Assembly (NCBI GenBank): GCA_964454975.1
Contig: CAYVVD010000035.1
Location: 1 to 16,607, forward strand
Reading direction: 5' to 3'
Length of the DNA stretch: 16,607 bases
Source: CAYVVD01 sp964454975
Lineage (GTDB): Bacteria > Bacteroidota > Ignavibacteria > Kapaibacteriales > UBA2268
How positions within the stretch are numbered: the stretch's first letter is position 1; each line of letters opens with the position of its first letter. Shown here in pieces: positions 1 to 6,829 of the stretch. Made by a program: the position numbers and the translations under genes. The notes beneath the pieces are model-generated. The model was not told the DNA's origin. It searched no databases and saw only the letters and a list, made by a program, of their open reading frames with translations.

Positions 1-15
1 GCTCTTCTAATATAC

Positions 16-106
16 GTGGTTCATCCCCACGTGTGTGGGGAATACATTCTTTTACATTCTCACATGTCGCCCTTGTGTGGTTCATCCCCACGTGTGTGGG
101 GAATAC
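16..106 (-). CRISPR. Type I-E CRISPR array, leader-proximal end (2 repeats, 1 full spacer)
   Basis: Two identical 30-base copies lie at 16-45 and 77-106 with a 31-base spacer between them (46-76). The 61-base period is typical of type I-E. Read on the minus strand, the repeat begins GTATTCCCC and ends GATGAACCAC. Its core TCCCCAC-ACAC-GTGGGGA forms a 7-bp stem with a 4-base loop, the shape Cas6e recognises. Cleavage 3' of the stem, as in E. coli, would leave an 8-base handle starting AUGAACC. The first or last base of the 30 may belong to spacers, because 29 is the usual repeat length. The array continues past the left edge (bases 1-15 are the start of the next spacer), so the total number of repeats is unknown. 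The cas2 gene ends only 19 bases away. Confidence 0.95.
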
Positions 107-125
107 CCTCAATAAAATATAAGGG
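107..125 (-). promoter_or_regulatory. Very short AT-rich CRISPR leader
   Basis: Only 19 bases separate the cas2 stop codon from the first repeat. They are AT-rich (CCTCAATAAAATATAAGGG on the plus strand). If this is the leader-proximal end, as gene order implies, any IHF-like or promoter signal must lie inside the 3' part of cas2 or be missing. The array would then be transcribed together with the cas operon or from inside cas2. Confidence 0.45.
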
Positions 126-404
126 TTACGTCAATGCGCGCCTTACTAACCATACTCCTTCGAAATTCTCGGGATGGTAGTGCGCTGTTTTGTGGTGTTT
201 TATATCGAATCCCTGTTCGTTATTGGTTTTCCACACCATTACGACGCTTCCTTCGCCTGCTTTCTTTGTGCATTTCTCCCAGATGAATTCGCGTACCAAT
301 GCGTTTATCTTGCCTACGAACACTCCTGCTTTCAGCTCTATAAGCCATTTGCTTATTTCGCCGCGGAGCGAGGGGGGGACTTTTTCCATCAGGATTACTG
401 TCAT
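126..404 (-). CDS. cas2: CRISPR-associated endonuclease Cas2, type I-E
   Basis: This 92-residue protein is the Cas2 subunit of the Cas1-Cas2 integrase, which inserts new spacers at the array. It shows the Cas2e signature: MTVILMEKVPPSLRG at the start, then WLIELKAGVFVGKINALVREFIWEK, and a closing part with VVMVWKTNNEQGF. The start was set at 404 rather than at the upstream ATG because 404 matches the usual Cas2e N-terminus, has an AGGAGG-type ribosome site just upstream, and makes an ATGA overlap with the cas1 stop. It is the last gene of the cas operon and abuts the array. Length and motifs are normal and nothing suggests decay. The role is known for the family; activity here is inferred. 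Confidence 0.95.
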   Translation of the reverse strand: MTVILMEKVPPSLRGEISKWLIELKAGVFVGKINALVREFIWEKCTKKAGEGSVVMVWKTNNEQGFDIKHHKTAHYHPENFEGVWLVRRALT

Positions 405-1312
405 CCTTCTTCCTCCTCTATTGGTTCCCACCAGTTTGTTGGCAGATATGGGTCTTCATCCGGGTCGAAGCCATCGGGCAATTCATCGTCGGTGTTGAGC
501 AGCTTGTCTATATCCGGTATAATCCTTGCAAGCAGCTTTGTATTCCTGAATGCCTGTCTGCAACGTTGCCTTACTACTGTTTCCAGTTTCATTACGTTTT
601 CGGCTGCAGCTGCAAAGGCTATAGGAACCGCTACTTTCATTTTGTAGAGGTCTGCTATGTCGTAAACGAAGGACATTTGCCTGCCCTGGTGGATAAATCC
701 CAGGCCCGGGCTGTACCCTGCCGATAGTATTGCAGAGTGTGTTATTCCGTTCAGGCATGATGATGCTGTTGAGAGTGCCCTGTTCAGTTCGTCGGAGTTA
801 TCCCAGTTGTCGCGGTCGTAGTTCCTGCCTTTCCATTCTACTCCGTACTTTTCGGCTGTTTTTTCGTACTCTGCTTTTACTCTTTTGCCCTCGAACCCCT
901 GTATTTGCTCGAATGACAGGTTGCCGGACAATTCTTTTCCAAAGCGTGTGCGGTACATTTTGAGCGCAACGTGTTTCCTTTTTTCCGGGTCGGAAACAAG
1001 CTCTGCCTGTTTTTGCAATTTGTAGGCTTTGCTTGTTTCGCCCAATCCGTGGGCATAGCATCGCACTCCTTCCTGACCGGACCAGATTACGAGGCACCCG
1101 GATTGGACAATTGATTTCATTCCGGCATGTGTAACTGTTGTTCCCGGGCCGAGCATAATTGCGGTCAGGTTTGCAGTAGGCACCTGGTATGAACCGCCTT
1201 TGTTGATGAATTCGACACCGTTTTTCGTTTGCTCTATCCTGCCGTACTCAAGGTAGATGTAGGATAGTGAATCGCGTATTTTAGGCAAAGACCTGTAGTT
1301 GATATTAGGCAT
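401..1312 (-). CDS. cas1: CRISPR-associated integrase Cas1, type I-E
   Basis: This 303-residue protein is the metal-dependent integrase that captures and inserts spacers with Cas2. It aligns well with E. coli Cas1 from memory. The blocks YGVEWKGRNYD, SCLNGITHSAILSAGY, SPGLGFIHQG and FVYDIADLYK are all present. The metal-binding residues fall at the same numbers as in E. coli: E141, H208 and D221, with D218 nearby. The ATG at 1312 was chosen because a TAGGA ribosome site lies about ten bases upstream; a longer reading would need a TTG. It ends in an acidic tail (EEEEG) and overlaps cas2 by four bases. An 81-base gap separates it from cas6e, so cas1-cas2 may have their own promoter. GC content near 48% is clearly higher than in cas8e. 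Confidence 0.97.
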   Translation of the reverse strand: MPNINYRSLPKIRDSLSYIYLEYGRIEQTKNGVEFINKGGSYQVPTANLTAIMLGPGTTVTHAGMKSIVQSGCLVIWSGQEGVRCYAHGLGETSKAYKLQKQAELVSDPEKRKHVALKMYRTRFGKELSGNLSFEQIQGFEGKRVKAEYEKTAEKYGVEWKGRNYDRDNWDNSDELNRALSTASSCLNGITHSAILSAGYSPGLGFIHQGRQMSFVYDIADLYKMKVAVPIAFAAAAENVMKLETVVRQRCRQAFRNTKLLARIIPDIDKLLNTDDELPDGFDPDEDPYLPTNWWEPIEEEEG

Positions 1313-1347
1313 TTTGCAATTCCTAAATTTGAACAAATGGAAATCAA

Positions 1348-1376
1348 TCAGAATAAAAATTTACCCAGGTTGTCAA
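1348..1376 (-). promoter_or_regulatory. Possible internal promoter for cas1-cas2
   Basis: In the gap between cas6e and cas1 the minus strand carries a perfect TTGACA (1371-1376). After a 15-base spacer comes TATTCT (1350-1355), or after 17 bases the weaker TTCTGA. The gap (1313-1393) is the longest within the operon, which leaves room for a separate promoter. The spacing is not ideal and Bacteroidota-type sigma factors prefer other motifs, so this is tentative. Confidence 0.3.
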
Positions 1377-1393
1377 AGAACAAGCGGTATCAA

Positions 1394-2218
1394 TCAATAC
1401 CTTGCTATCGAAAGCAATCCGAATCCGAATGCTTTTGCGGAGCCGATTCCTGATTGGAGAACTTTTAGGAAAGCATCGCTGTTCGTTACTCCGAGAGTAC
1501 CCTCCAGCAAAGCCGAACGGAATTTCAGAGTATGTGGTTTTTGCTCATATTCCTTGTCATTATTTCTGAAGTGCTTCCAGCCGTATTTCCATCCAATAGA
1601 ATCTACATTCAGTTCATTTACTTTAAAACCAAGTTGCCCTTGTTCAATTTTGTTAATGAACCATTCCTTAATTACCGTTTCTTTATTTTCAGCTTCATCC
1701 CAAGTAAGTGAAACACGCTTTCCCTGCTTACCGGTTCCGTCTTTGGTTTTGTATTTTGCGCTTTTTTTACAAAGGTTCATATTTACCTTAAATCGGAATG
1801 AGTCTCCATTATTGATTTGTGGTTTGTATTCCTTTGGTTCAGCTACCGGGATCCCTTGTGCGAGCAATATCCTCGCATTTTGAAAGGCGTATTCCCAGTT
1901 TGGCTTTTCTTTGGATTGGATACAAATAACTGCCCTGTTTATATCACCAAGAATCTTATTTTCTATCCTGAATAAAAAGTCAGGACGGTTTGAGCTTTTT
2001 CTTTTGACATTAAATAAATCAGGATCAGAGCCATTATTAGTGAAACCAGCGGGTTTGAACTTATCTAAAAAAAATGGGTCGTCTTTAAATTGATTATTAT
2101 TGGGAAATCCCATAGAAAGCCTTTGGTGAACGTTATAAATGTTTCCGATCCAACGTCTTCCGGGCCTTGGCCGGTCGGGATTCCCTCCTGTATCTACTAC
2201 AATATATGAATGATACAT
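1394..2218 (-). CDS. cas6e: crRNA-processing endoribonuclease Cas6e (CasE)
   Basis: Cas6e cuts the long CRISPR transcript at the base of each repeat hairpin and stays bound to the mature crRNA as the Cascade head. This 274-residue protein has the family's N-terminal YNVHQRLSMGFP; the histidine (about residue 31) matches the E. coli catalytic His20. It ends with the glycine-rich GIGSAKAFGFGLLSIARY. It is longer than E. coli Cas6e (199), mainly through about 30-40 extra residues between the FP and the DFLFRIE blocks. I chose the ATG at 2218 because it gives the usual MYHSY opening, sits one base after the cas5 stop and follows GGGGAGG. An in-frame ATG at 2227 or 2260 is possible but less likely. 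Its substrate, the 7-bp repeat hairpin, is present in the array. Confidence 0.93.
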   Translation of the reverse strand: MYHSYIVVDTGGNPDRPRPGRRWIGNIYNVHQRLSMGFPNNNQFKDDPFFLDKFKPAGFTNNGSDPDLFNVKRKSSNRPDFLFRIENKILGDINRAVICIQSKEKPNWEYAFQNARILLAQGIPVAEPKEYKPQINNGDSFRFKVNMNLCKKSAKYKTKDGTGKQGKRVSLTWDEAENKETVIKEWFINKIEQGQLGFKVNELNVDSIGWKYGWKHFRNNDKEYEQKPHTLKFRSALLEGTLGVTNSDAFLKVLQSGIGSAKAFGFGLLSIARY

Positions 2219-2219
2219 A

Positions 2220-3338
2220 TTATTCATCCTCCCCGGATAATTTCCGTTTTCTTGTTGCAAGTGAGCGGTATCGAATTATTTCGTTTCTCTTTTGTGTAAT
2301 CCTGTCTTTCCATTTTTCTTCACAAGGATTAATGCGGTCAATCCCCATGTTTTCGCCATATTCAATCATTGTTACAGCGTCGTGGCAAAGTCGGCAAAGA
2401 GTAATTAATTCATCAATCCTTTCTTCACCGCCTGCATGACGGTAAGTGATATGTTGCACGGTTGTACCGGGAGATTTGCAGAAAGCACATAAATGGTGGT
2501 CTATATCCAGCCGCTTTTTGCGTACCTTTTTCCATTCGCTGTTGGTATAATCGGCCCTTGGTCTTTTAGGGGATGGTGGGCGATTCTGAGTTAGTTCGCC
2601 AATTTCCACATCTTTACCTTCGCCGATGCTAAGCTCCTCTCGAATCACAAAGCGGGGATGGTGGGATGGCCGTTCAAAGGAGTCAGGCATATCGTACCAT
2701 ATTTCGGCATCATCGGGAGCATAAGGTTTGTCGTCCGTTGGAGTCCAGTCTGTCAGACAGGTGAGCTTTTCAGGCTTTTTATCATTTTTGCTCCTTGGCC
2801 TCCATGGAATAGATTTTAACGCCGAAACCAAATCATCGTGGCTCACAATATCACCCGAATGGATTGGTACTGAAGGAGGGCAGGATTTCCTGCCGAGATA
2901 AAGAGTCCATTTGGGATTAAGCAAAGCTTCGTGTATCAATTGTATTAATTGTGGTTCTCCCCGGATTGCCACTAAGAAACTGGCATCGCAAAGGAACTCG
3001 CGGCGAGAAAGTAATGTTTCAATTTCCTTTGTTGTTGCCGTGTACTTTGGTTTACCTACTGCGGTCAACGAGCCGATTTTTGCTCCAATAGTGTTGTAAT
3101 CCCACCATCGAATACCGGGCCTGTCAATGCGTACTCCAATTTTTAGTTTGTGAAACCTTGGGAACCATTCTTTTGCCTCTCTCCTGGAAATACCCATAGA
3201 TGCACATAACAATCCTATTATTCCTGATTTTGTGGGCGCTTCATCCGAGGCGCGAATTACAAATTTGGATTCCTGTGTTCCCCAAGCTTGAAGCGGCCCT
3301 TCAAGCCTAAGGAAAATCGTATTATTCAATCCATTCAT
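2220..3338 (-). CDS. cas5: Cas5 of type I-E fused to a C-terminal HNH nuclease (Cas5-HNH)
   Basis: This 372-residue protein is much longer than ordinary Cas5e (about 225). Residues 1 to about 245 are a Cas5 fold: LRLEGPLQAWG (10-20), APTKSGIIGLLCASMGI (34-50) and the WWDYNTIGAKIGSLTA block. This part should cap the crRNA 5' handle. After a Pro/Lys/Arg-rich linker (about 250-270), residues 278-345 form an HNH domain with two zinc-binding pairs, C284/C287 and C315/C318. The catalytic-type elements are H296 (QHITYRHAGGEE) and CRLCHD with H319. The usual middle N is D309 or E310, a common variant in this HNH group. The gene overlaps cas7 by four bases and ends one base before cas6e, so the fusion sits in an intact operon. 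With no cas3 nearby, HNH is the likely target-DNA nuclease. The fusion is seen directly; cleavage is inferred from family knowledge. Confidence 0.95.
   Translation of the reverse strand: MNGLNNTIFLRLEGPLQAWGTQESKFVIRASDEAPTKSGIIGLLCASMGISRREAKEWFPRFHKLKIGVRIDRPGIRWWDYNTIGAKIGSLTAVGKPKYTATTKEIETLLSRREFLCDASFLVAIRGEPQLIQLIHEALLNPKWTLYLGRKSCPPSVPIHSGDIVSHDDLVSALKSIPWRPRSKNDKKPEKLTCLTDWTPTDDKPYAPDDAEIWYDMPDSFERPSHHPRFVIREELSIGEGKDVEIGELTQNRPPSPKRPRADYTNSEWKKVRKKRLDIDHHLCAFCKSPGTTVQHITYRHAGGEERIDELITLCRLCHDAVTMIEYGENMGIDRINPCEEKWKDRITQKRNEIIRYRSLATRKRKLSGEDE
2382..2489 (-). other. HNH nuclease core within Cas5
   Basis: These bases encode residues 284-319 of the Cas5 fusion: CAFC, then QHITYRHAGGEERIDELITL, then CRLCHD. 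This is the zinc-stabilised beta-beta-alpha-metal nuclease pattern seen in restriction endonucleases of the HHxTYxxxGxExxxDLxxLCxxCH kind. All four zinc cysteines and both key histidines are present, so nothing points to inactivation. Confidence 0.92.
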
Positions 3339-4555
3339 CGCTGCACCAGGGAGTTTAATCTATCAATTTCATCAATTGTGGAGGCTTTTGCCTCCTGCCA
3401 TGATACATCAATCCCGAGTTTCCGGCTTAAAGTATTGACAACAGAGCTTGTCAATTCTTCAAGTGAAGCATAATCATCGCTTGATGAGTCGGTGTTTTCG
3501 CTTAATTTATGGCGTAAATTGGGTGAGAACCAGAACCTTGCATCTGGTTTTCCAAAACCTGCATCAATGTCAATGGCGTATTGGTTAAGTTGTGCTATAC
3601 TTTGTTCAATAATCCCCCTGCCATTATTCCTGGAAACAGGTTCGGCAAAGGCGTTTGCATAGCTTACCGGCGTTTTTTTCAATTCAATTAAAATACCGTC
3701 AGGCAAGTTATGAGAAGCAAAACTGTTTTGTTTTCCCGTGGGGTTACTAATTGCAGCCCCGCGTATAAAAGCTCCTACTGTATGTACGGCAAGGTTTATG
3801 TTTCCATGAAGGTTCTTTAGTAATTGTTCCCAGTTAATGGAAAAATACTTGTAAAAACAGGCAGAATTAAACATTGTTTCATCAAGATAACCTGCTCCTG
3901 CATCATCACCGGGGATATCATCGGCCGCCACAAAATAATCTACTTCGGGCCTTGCTTCATGTGTTGAGATTGCATGTGCAACCTGCAAGGATGCTTCCAC
4001 TGTTGTATTAAGGTTTTGCCAGATTTTTTTACCGGCTTTGCCAGGTTCGAGCATCCTGCCGCTTAATGCCATATCAGGCACAGTAGTTTTCTCTGCGATT
4101 AGTCTCCCGAATTCATTTGCAAGCTCGTCTTCACTGTATTCGTCGTCTGATTTTAAGAATTGAGCCATTTCGCGGATAGCTTCATGTGTTGTATAAACCA
4201 GCATTTTGCTGTCTTTTTTCGTGTCGCTTTCAACAGATTCATCATCTGATTCTTTTTTCTTACTTTGTGATTCAGTTGCTTTAATGCCACACTTTTCAAG
4301 AATTTTTTCTATGCGTTTTTGTTCCTTTCCTTCAGCATCAACCTCTTTTGCGATTAGTTCAGCAAGTCTCCTTGTGCGGATACCTCCAAGAAGCTCTTTG
4401 AATTCATCACTCATCCTGATACTACGTTTAAGGCATTGTGAAGAAATCCGGGAGCGCAACACTCCGCCGAAGTAGCAGGTTTTGGGTGCGCCGAGGTCGT
4501 CCCTGTTCAGGTTGGACGGACTGTGATTTTGAATTGCGTGGATTTCGATTAACAT
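3335..4555 (-). CDS. cas7: Cascade backbone protein Cas7 (Cse4/CasC), type I-E
   Basis: Cas7 polymerises along the crRNA to form the Cascade backbone. This 406-residue protein opens with IHAIQNHSPSNLNRDD (5-20), LGAPKTCYFGGVLRSRISSQ (21-40) and CLKRSIR, the hallmark of Cse4/CasC. Compared with E. coli (363) it is longer, partly through a Lys/Asp/Ser-rich low-complexity stretch at about residues 95-118 (KKKESDDESVESDTKKDSK) in a variable region. The ATG at 4555 follows TAGGAG at good spacing, 14 bases after the cse2 stop. The 3' end overlaps the cas5 start by four bases. No decay is visible, and the call rests on clear motifs. Confidence 0.96.
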   Translation of the reverse strand: MLIEIHAIQNHSPSNLNRDDLGAPKTCYFGGVLRSRISSQCLKRSIRMSDEFKELLGGIRTRRLAELIAKEVDAEGKEQKRIEKILEKCGIKATESQSKKKESDDESVESDTKKDSKMLVYTTHEAIREMAQFLKSDDEYSEDELANEFGRLIAEKTTVPDMALSGRMLEPGKAGKKIWQNLNTTVEASLQVAHAISTHEARPEVDYFVAADDIPGDDAGAGYLDETMFNSACFYKYFSINWEQLLKNLHGNINLAVHTVGAFIRGAAISNPTGKQNSFASHNLPDGILIELKKTPVSYANAFAEPVSRNNGRGIIEQSIAQLNQYAIDIDAGFGKPDARFWFSPNLRHKLSENTDSSSDDYASLEELTSSVVNTLSRKLGIDVSWQEAKASTIDEIDRLNSLVQR

Positions 4556-4569
4556 AATAAATCTCCTAC

Positions 4570-5076
4570 TTAAATGTTTAAAAATTGATTAGACCATTTT
4601 TGGCGAGTTTTTTCTAAGTTCCAGTTTGACAAGTCATTTGTTAATTGTACCCAATCGAGAAAATTATTTGAATCATTTTTTTGTGCAATTATTCGTAATC
4701 CGAGGCTAAGGAAATTTTCAAGGTTTGAAATTGAAGATAGCAGTAAACTATCGAAGAATGCTTGAACTCTTTTCTTATTCTTATGTATAACGGATATGCG
4801 AAGCTGGTCCGCAAAAAAATAACCGGCTCTATGTTCAAATGGATTTCGAGCATATAGTTTTGAAACTAACCAGGCAACTTCCCTTTCCGGCGCCCATTTA
4901 TTATCTTTTCGCAGGCCCCACCATAGACCGGTGAATAAATCAAATCCACTGACTGATTCATCGAGACCCGTTCCGGCATGTGAACGTAAAATCCCCAACT
5001 CGCCTTCTTTTAGCGAAGTAAGTTTGTTAATAAACCTGTTTGTTCCGGTTACTACCGGATATTCTACAGAACTCAT
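4570..5076 (-). CDS. cse2: Cascade small subunit Cse2 (CasB, Cas11 family)
   Basis: This 168-residue protein is the small subunit that forms a dimer in the Cascade belly and stabilises the R-loop. Features typical of Cse2 are an N-terminal FINKLTSLKEGELGILRSHAG block (about residues 15-35), the helical LWWGLR and EVAWLVSKLYA stretches, and a C-terminal helical part with LRIIAQ. The length matches the family (about 160-200). The identity is supported by position between cas8e and cas7. The start overlaps the cas8e stop (ATGA) and follows GGAGG, pointing to translational coupling. Sequence conservation in Cse2 is generally weak, so context carries part of the call. Confidence 0.9.
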   Translation of the reverse strand: MSSVEYPVVTGTNRFINKLTSLKEGELGILRSHAGTGLDESVSGFDLFTGLWWGLRKDNKWAPEREVAWLVSKLYARNPFEHRAGYFFADQLRISVIHKNKKRVQAFFDSLLLSSISNLENFLSLGLRIIAQKNDSNNFLDWVQLTNDLSNWNLEKTRQKWSNQFLNI

Positions 5077-6476
5077 TTTTTACCTCCTTCCTTTATTGTG
5101 TTTGAGGATGTCTTGTTATGAATAGCGCCCGGTTTTACTTTCATGATATTTCTTCTTCTGCTTGTCGGTTTGGAAATGAAACCGGGAGATAGGGACATAG
5201 CAACAGAATACATGATTTCGTCGTATTCACTATCAGCGTGTTCCCAGGGATTTATCTTATTTTTAATTATATCATTCAATTTTGCAGAAATACCGGATTC
5301 AATCTGAGGTCTTATATTCCTCATAATTGAGCGTTCATTTCCCGAAGCTTTATTTCTGGAATAATCACGAACATTGAAGGGTAGTTTTCTGACTGATTCA
5401 TCCCATTTATCCAGATAATGAATCAATTCATCATTATCTGAAATTTCTTCTAGTGTGAGCATTCTTTCCCATGTATCTATAAACTTTACCTGGTCTGTTG
5501 CAAAACCTACTACAAGATAATTCTTAGGTAAATATGAATCACTTCCCAAAACATTTGATAAAAGGTTAGTCCAAGGCTTATTTGTTTTAAACCAGGGTTT
5601 TAATGGATCATCTGTCCTTGTTGGTTTAAATTCCTTTTTGTCAAGGTAATATACAACGTGGTGGTCCTTCCAATTCATAGTTTCTTTCCTTTTTTTAACG
5701 CCAACATAAACACACTTCCTAACAATTGGGACATTAACACCGCAATTTATGCACTTACTTAATTCAGTTGGTTCATCCAGCCAAACGCGCCTTGGTAAAG
5801 AAGTAAACCCAGCCAAAAAACTAATATCCCCTTTTTCAGGTATCTGCTTATTGGCTAACATCCATGATGGAATGCCAAGATTTTCAACTTGCTTAAAAGA
5901 CAATATCAATGTTTCCAAAAGCGAGTTTCCGACAGGAATTAAATATACAGGAGGTTTAAAATTAATACCGGGAGCTTTACCTGCTCCACCCTGAGTTGTA
6001 AATACAGGAAGCCTTACCAGGCCTAATGCACAGCATGCAGGGCAAAGACCGTGTTCAAAATCTCTTGAGTGCCTGAAATGTGAGATATACGTCCCGGTGG
6101 GTATTTCGTGAATTATCGAATTCGCCGACAGGAGTTTATCCTTTTTCTTATCATATCCCCAAAACTGATAAAACCTTTTTCGATCCCCAAAAAGGTTAAA
6201 ACATTCACTGTTTTCTTCAAGTTTTCCGAACCATTCCAAAGGGAACTTATCAGGTGGATTGCTATTGTCGTTCGTTGGATTACCTTTGCACCAATATAAT
6301 ATTGCAAGAAGAAATCGAATAACAGCTACCCGGTCCATTGGGTTGCTGGCAGCAATCTGCCTGATATTGTGAGCTTCCAGCAGCGCCTCAATAATCCCAA
6401 GCCGCTTGAATCCACCATTGTGATAGAGGACGGGAATCCATTCCTCGTAAAGCAAGTTATAGTCTTTTGTTTTCAT
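5073..6476 (-). CDS. cas8e: Cascade large subunit Cas8e (Cse1/CasA)
   Basis: Cas8e recognises the PAM and starts R-loop formation. The 467-residue protein begins YNLLYEEWIPVLYHNGGFKRL (about 6-26), then VIRFLLAILYWCKG, as Cse1 does. A zinc site is visible: C145/C148 (HGLCPACCALGLVRLP) and C242/C245 (KCINCG). The glycine loop QGGAGKAPG (162-170) lies in the region that contacts PAM DNA in E. coli. The C-terminal part (about 335-450) is helical with a basic tail. It is somewhat shorter than E. coli Cse1 (502), and no HNH is inserted here. It is the first gene of the operon, preceded by a modest AAAAGG ribosome site. In cas3-bearing systems this subunit docks Cas3; here no such partner is visible. 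It is more AT-rich than cas1. Confidence 0.95.
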   Translation of the reverse strand: MKTKDYNLLYEEWIPVLYHNGGFKRLGIIEALLEAHNIRQIAASNPMDRVAVIRFLLAILYWCKGNPTNDNSNPPDKFPLEWFGKLEENSECFNLFGDRKRFYQFWGYDKKKDKLLSANSIIHEIPTGTYISHFRHSRDFEHGLCPACCALGLVRLPVFTTQGGAGKAPGINFKPPVYLIPVGNSLLETLILSFKQVENLGIPSWMLANKQIPEKGDISFLAGFTSLPRRVWLDEPTELSKCINCGVNVPIVRKCVYVGVKKRKETMNWKDHHVVYYLDKKEFKPTRTDDPLKPWFKTNKPWTNLLSNVLGSDSYLPKNYLVVGFATDQVKFIDTWERMLTLEEISDNDELIHYLDKWDESVRKLPFNVRDYSRNKASGNERSIMRNIRPQIESGISAKLNDIIKNKINPWEHADSEYDEIMYSVAMSLSPGFISKPTSRRRNIMKVKPGAIHNKTSSNTIKEGGKK

Positions 6477-6614
6477 AAAATTACCTTTTGATAGTGAAGT
6501 TTTTCAATCTAATGTTTTGTATTGAATATGCCCGTACTATAGATTCAGTTGCTATGAAGGCTATAATCCATCAATTAATCAAAATATGAAAAAAGTCACT
6601 CAGAATCTATTTCC

Positions 6615-6672
6615 TTTCTCGAACATTCTTATTTCGAATTCGAACATTATTCGAAATAAAAGATTCGAGAAA
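6615..6672. repeat. Nested palindromes with TTCGAA cores (candidate operator)
   Basis: The outer arms TTTCTCGAA (6615-6623) and TTCGAGAAA (6664-6672) are perfect inverted repeats. Inside them TTATTTCGAA (6629-6638) pairs with TTCGAAATAA (6650-6659). TTCGAATTCGAA (6633-6644) is itself a perfect 12-base palindrome. The arrangement suggests repeated dimer-binding sites, plausibly for the HTH protein encoded at 6830, but no binding is shown. Confidence 0.6.
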
Positions 6673-6711
6673 TAATAATTTATCCGCACTATTAGTAATA
6701 AATTATTATTT
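6670..6711. repeat. 14-bp AT-rich perfect inverted repeat
   Basis: AAATAATAATTTAT (6670-6683) is the exact reverse complement of ATAAATTATTATTT (6698-6711), with a 14-base loop. It could be an extruding cruciform, an operator or a weak bidirectional terminator. Confidence 0.55.
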
Positions 6712-6734
6712 GAGTTATTTTGTATTATTATAGC

Positions 6735-6767
6735 TTGAAATAGCATGAAACTATACTATATTATAAT
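6735..6767 (+). promoter_or_regulatory. Possible promoter of the HTH-TPR-Fn3 operon
   Basis: TTGAAA at 6735-6740 is followed after 18 bases by TATTAT (6759-6764), overlapping a TATAAT at 6762-6767 at longer spacing. It is about 65 bases upstream of the ATG at 6830. The whole area is AT-rich, so chance matches are easy. Confidence 0.35.
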
Positions 6768-6829
6768 TATAAACTCAATTAATATTCTTTCCCCTTGAAA
6801 AGAGTACATAAGTTGGAGAAGAGAGTACA

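Larger units (their letters stand above)
6477..6829. promoter_or_regulatory. Divergent intergenic region between cas operon and XRE operon
   Basis: This 353-base region should hold promoters for both the cas operon (left) and the HTH gene (right). No coding sequence is visible, and in particular no cas3. It is very AT-rich and rich in inverted repeats: ATAGATTC (6539-6546) pairs with GAATCTAT (6603-6610), nested TTCGAA-type palindromes occupy 6615-6672, and a 14-bp stem spans 6670-6711. I could not settle on a cas8e promoter. Confidence 0.6.

Noticed and set aside
174..647. Open frame of 157 codons on the plus strand over cas2/cas1
   Set aside because: It runs antisense to clearly conserved cas1 and cas2 and its translation is low-complexity Ser/Phe-rich with no recognisable domain.
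1394..2218. Extra 30-40 residues in Cas6e as a novel domain
   Set aside because: From memory many non-enterobacterial Cas6e proteins are longer in this same loop, so the length alone is not notable.
6539..6610. 8-bp inverted repeat ATAGATTC/GAATCTAT as mobile-element ends
   Set aside because: The arms are short with 56 bases between them, no transposase and no target duplication; chance is likely in AT-rich DNA.
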